Shown piece after piece: positions 62,467-64,000 of a stretch of 64,000 bases of DNA (position 1 is the first letter of the stretch; each line of letters opens with the position of its first letter). The notes under the pieces were generated by a model that worked only from the letters and a program-made list of their open reading frames with translations, made no database searches and was not told the origin of the DNA. This DNA comes from Uranotaenia lowii (Eukaryota; Arthropoda; Insecta; Diptera; Culicidae). The DNA is taken from NCBI RefSeq assembly GCF_029784155.1, contig NC_073693.1, forward strand, positions 227,245,094 to 227,309,093, written 5' to 3'. The position numbers and the translations under genes were made by a program.

Positions 62467-64000
62467 AAATCTGCGCTTCCAAAGCCATATCTTTCATCTC
62501 ATCCCTTCAGTCCCCAATCAAATAAATAATAATAATAATCTTTCATTACATACCTGTACATTCAAAAGTTTATAAATGCCGAAAAGTTCATGAACCTCAT
62601 ATCCCTACATCGTTATCTGATTAACATCATTACTTAGTAGAGAACCCATCGACGTTTTAACAATTCCCTTCCAGTTTGATATCAAAATCCCTGAATTATT
62701 AGGACGACCATTTTTTCCGTTCCTATCCGAGTCATAGTCGTAGTAGCACCCAGCAATAATGGCGTGTCAAATCACATTTCCACTGCACTTTACGGTGTGA
62801 GAGTGTTGAAAAATCGCAAACGTAACCTCGAGTGACATATGTGCTATGAATGCTCTCAACGGTGCCTACATAACTATATAGTGGATACCGTAAATCTTTT
62901 CAACCAGGCAGTAGGACTTCTCACGGCATCGAGTGCGGCTTAATTTTAGTTTTTTTTTCTCTGTTTTCTTCTCTTTAAGTTTTCACCACTTTCCCTCAGT
63001 CTCTGACGGGGGGAGCGCTTTTCTCGGGTTTTAAATTTACGCGCGTGACCATGCACCAGTCCTGCTAATTACGGTTGACTGCCGGAACCTTGCGGAGTGC
63101 TCCGGTTTTTCCACATGATTCAATTCAAGCGTGAATGTGCAGTGCAGTATACATTCAGGCGTACGGGTACAACATTACCATGATTACTTCCTAAGAAACA
63201 TGCATTCATTCCATGGGTCTAGAGCAGTGCTTTGGAGTGTCGGAAAAACATTCTTTATTTTGCATGTATCATGCTTGCGGGTGGTCTCTGTGGTGCGGAG
63301 GTTTCTGGTCTTAAAGTTAAATTTTTGAAAAAAAATCTTATAGAAATGTTGAAACTGTAAGTTTTCTCAGACTTTAAGTGTAAGTTTTCTGTGTGGTGTA
63401 AGTCTTTTAGTTGGATCGAATTCAACAAATAAATTTGACTAAAAACCTTTTCAAATCCTTACGATTTAATTTTAAGGTTGAATCCATCTGCAATCATCAA
63501 AACTCGTTTCATTGATGATTAAATGAAAACATAGTTTCATTTTATGAAATAACAACTTCCGTTCAATTTGGAGTTTACCAGCAACTAGAAAATGGCTGCC
63601 TTGTCCATAAAAATTTCCGCATACCCTAGCTCGCCCGGAAATGGGGTTGTTAAATAACGACGCCATGCAGTCAAGCGAAGTCTACCTACCTACACACTTC
63701 GCCGGCACCTTGTCAGAAATGATTGGCGATTGAGTTATTAGAACCGCAGGCATTTACATACATTTATACACAAACGAGTTCTTAGCTGGTGAAGTTCAGG
63801 ACTTGATTTATGGCAAAATATTTAGCTGTTTCTTTTTCTCTAATCCAAATCAGCTATAGTTTTAATAATATAATAGCTTAATACGATATTATTCAAATTT
63901 CCTAATAAGTTTGTAAAATCAAATTATGAATGATTTTAAGATTAAGAGCTCAGTGATCGGCAATTTGAGGCGATACGAAAATTCGTTGGAATGAAAACCA
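62467..64000. other. Unassigned DNA
   Basis: No gene or repeat recognised. 62700-63320 is less AT-rich and might hold unique host sequence; the frames there are short and opposed by frames on the other strand. The rest is AT-rich. Confidence 0.4.

Overview
This window looks like intergenic or intronic DNA from an insect, most likely a mosquito or another nematoceran fly. It is AT-rich and holds at least fifteen transposable elements, many nested. The coding sequence I can identify belongs to those elements, apart from one small WD-repeat-like ORF that lies inside one of them. The insect reading rests on Tc1/mariner transposases of the DD37E type, a tRNA-derived SINE, RTE-, R1- and CR1-like non-LTR elements, short Helitrons that start TCTATATATATAAAA, and an insect-type TATA plus initiator promoter. 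The species cannot be named from this alone. No tRNA, rRNA or CRISPR locus was found. A 500-base N gap lies at 9999-10498.

Left third (1-24150): an inverted-repeat element holding a mariner end (1600-1972); a tandem duplication of about 650 bp with a hairpin MITE (2100-3645); a Helitron built from units of about 150 bp (4676-6480); a near-perfect 1.8-kb palindrome (8070-9884); a CR1-like retrotransposon whose 5' end lies in the gap (10499-13533); a 900-bp polypurine stretch; a second, older copy of the palindrome (15562-20073) split by another Helitron (15820-18629); and a palindromic MITE (21345-24149) holding a non-autonomous hAT element with an exact 8-bp target duplication.

Middle (24150-46870): mostly unassigned AT-rich DNA with a third Helitron-like copy (27837-29060), a terminal-inverted-repeat element carrying the WD-repeat-like ORF (30256-31443), an element with inverted satellite-like arms (35404-36792), and a TTAA-flanked MITE that received a complete, young Ty3/Gypsy LTR retrotransposon (37553-43600, minus strand). 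That retrotransposon is the most interesting object here. Its LTRs are identical, its target duplication is intact and gag, pro and pol are all open. However, the three reading frames do not overlap and are separated by stop codons. At both junctions, candidate splice sites (159 nt and 86 nt apart) would join the frames exactly. Its leader carries nine copies of a motif of about 30 bp and is itself bounded by candidate splice sites.

Right third (46870-64000): a decayed R1-clade retrotransposon (47015-50930); a dead DD37E mariner with both TIRs (51096-52352); a tRNA-derived SINE (53618-55991) with 13-bp target duplications, into whose tail a CACTG-ended DNA transposon inserted with a TAA duplication; a broken RTE-like retrotransposon on the minus strand (57340-61090), split by a mariner-derived element (59808-60793) and by a fragment of another retrotransposon; an ORF1-like fragment; and a reverse-transcriptase fragment whose domains are in permuted order (61654-62466). 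The nesting gives relative ages: SINE before CACTG element, RTE before mariner, palindrome before Helitron, MITE before hAT, and TTAA-MITE before LTR element.
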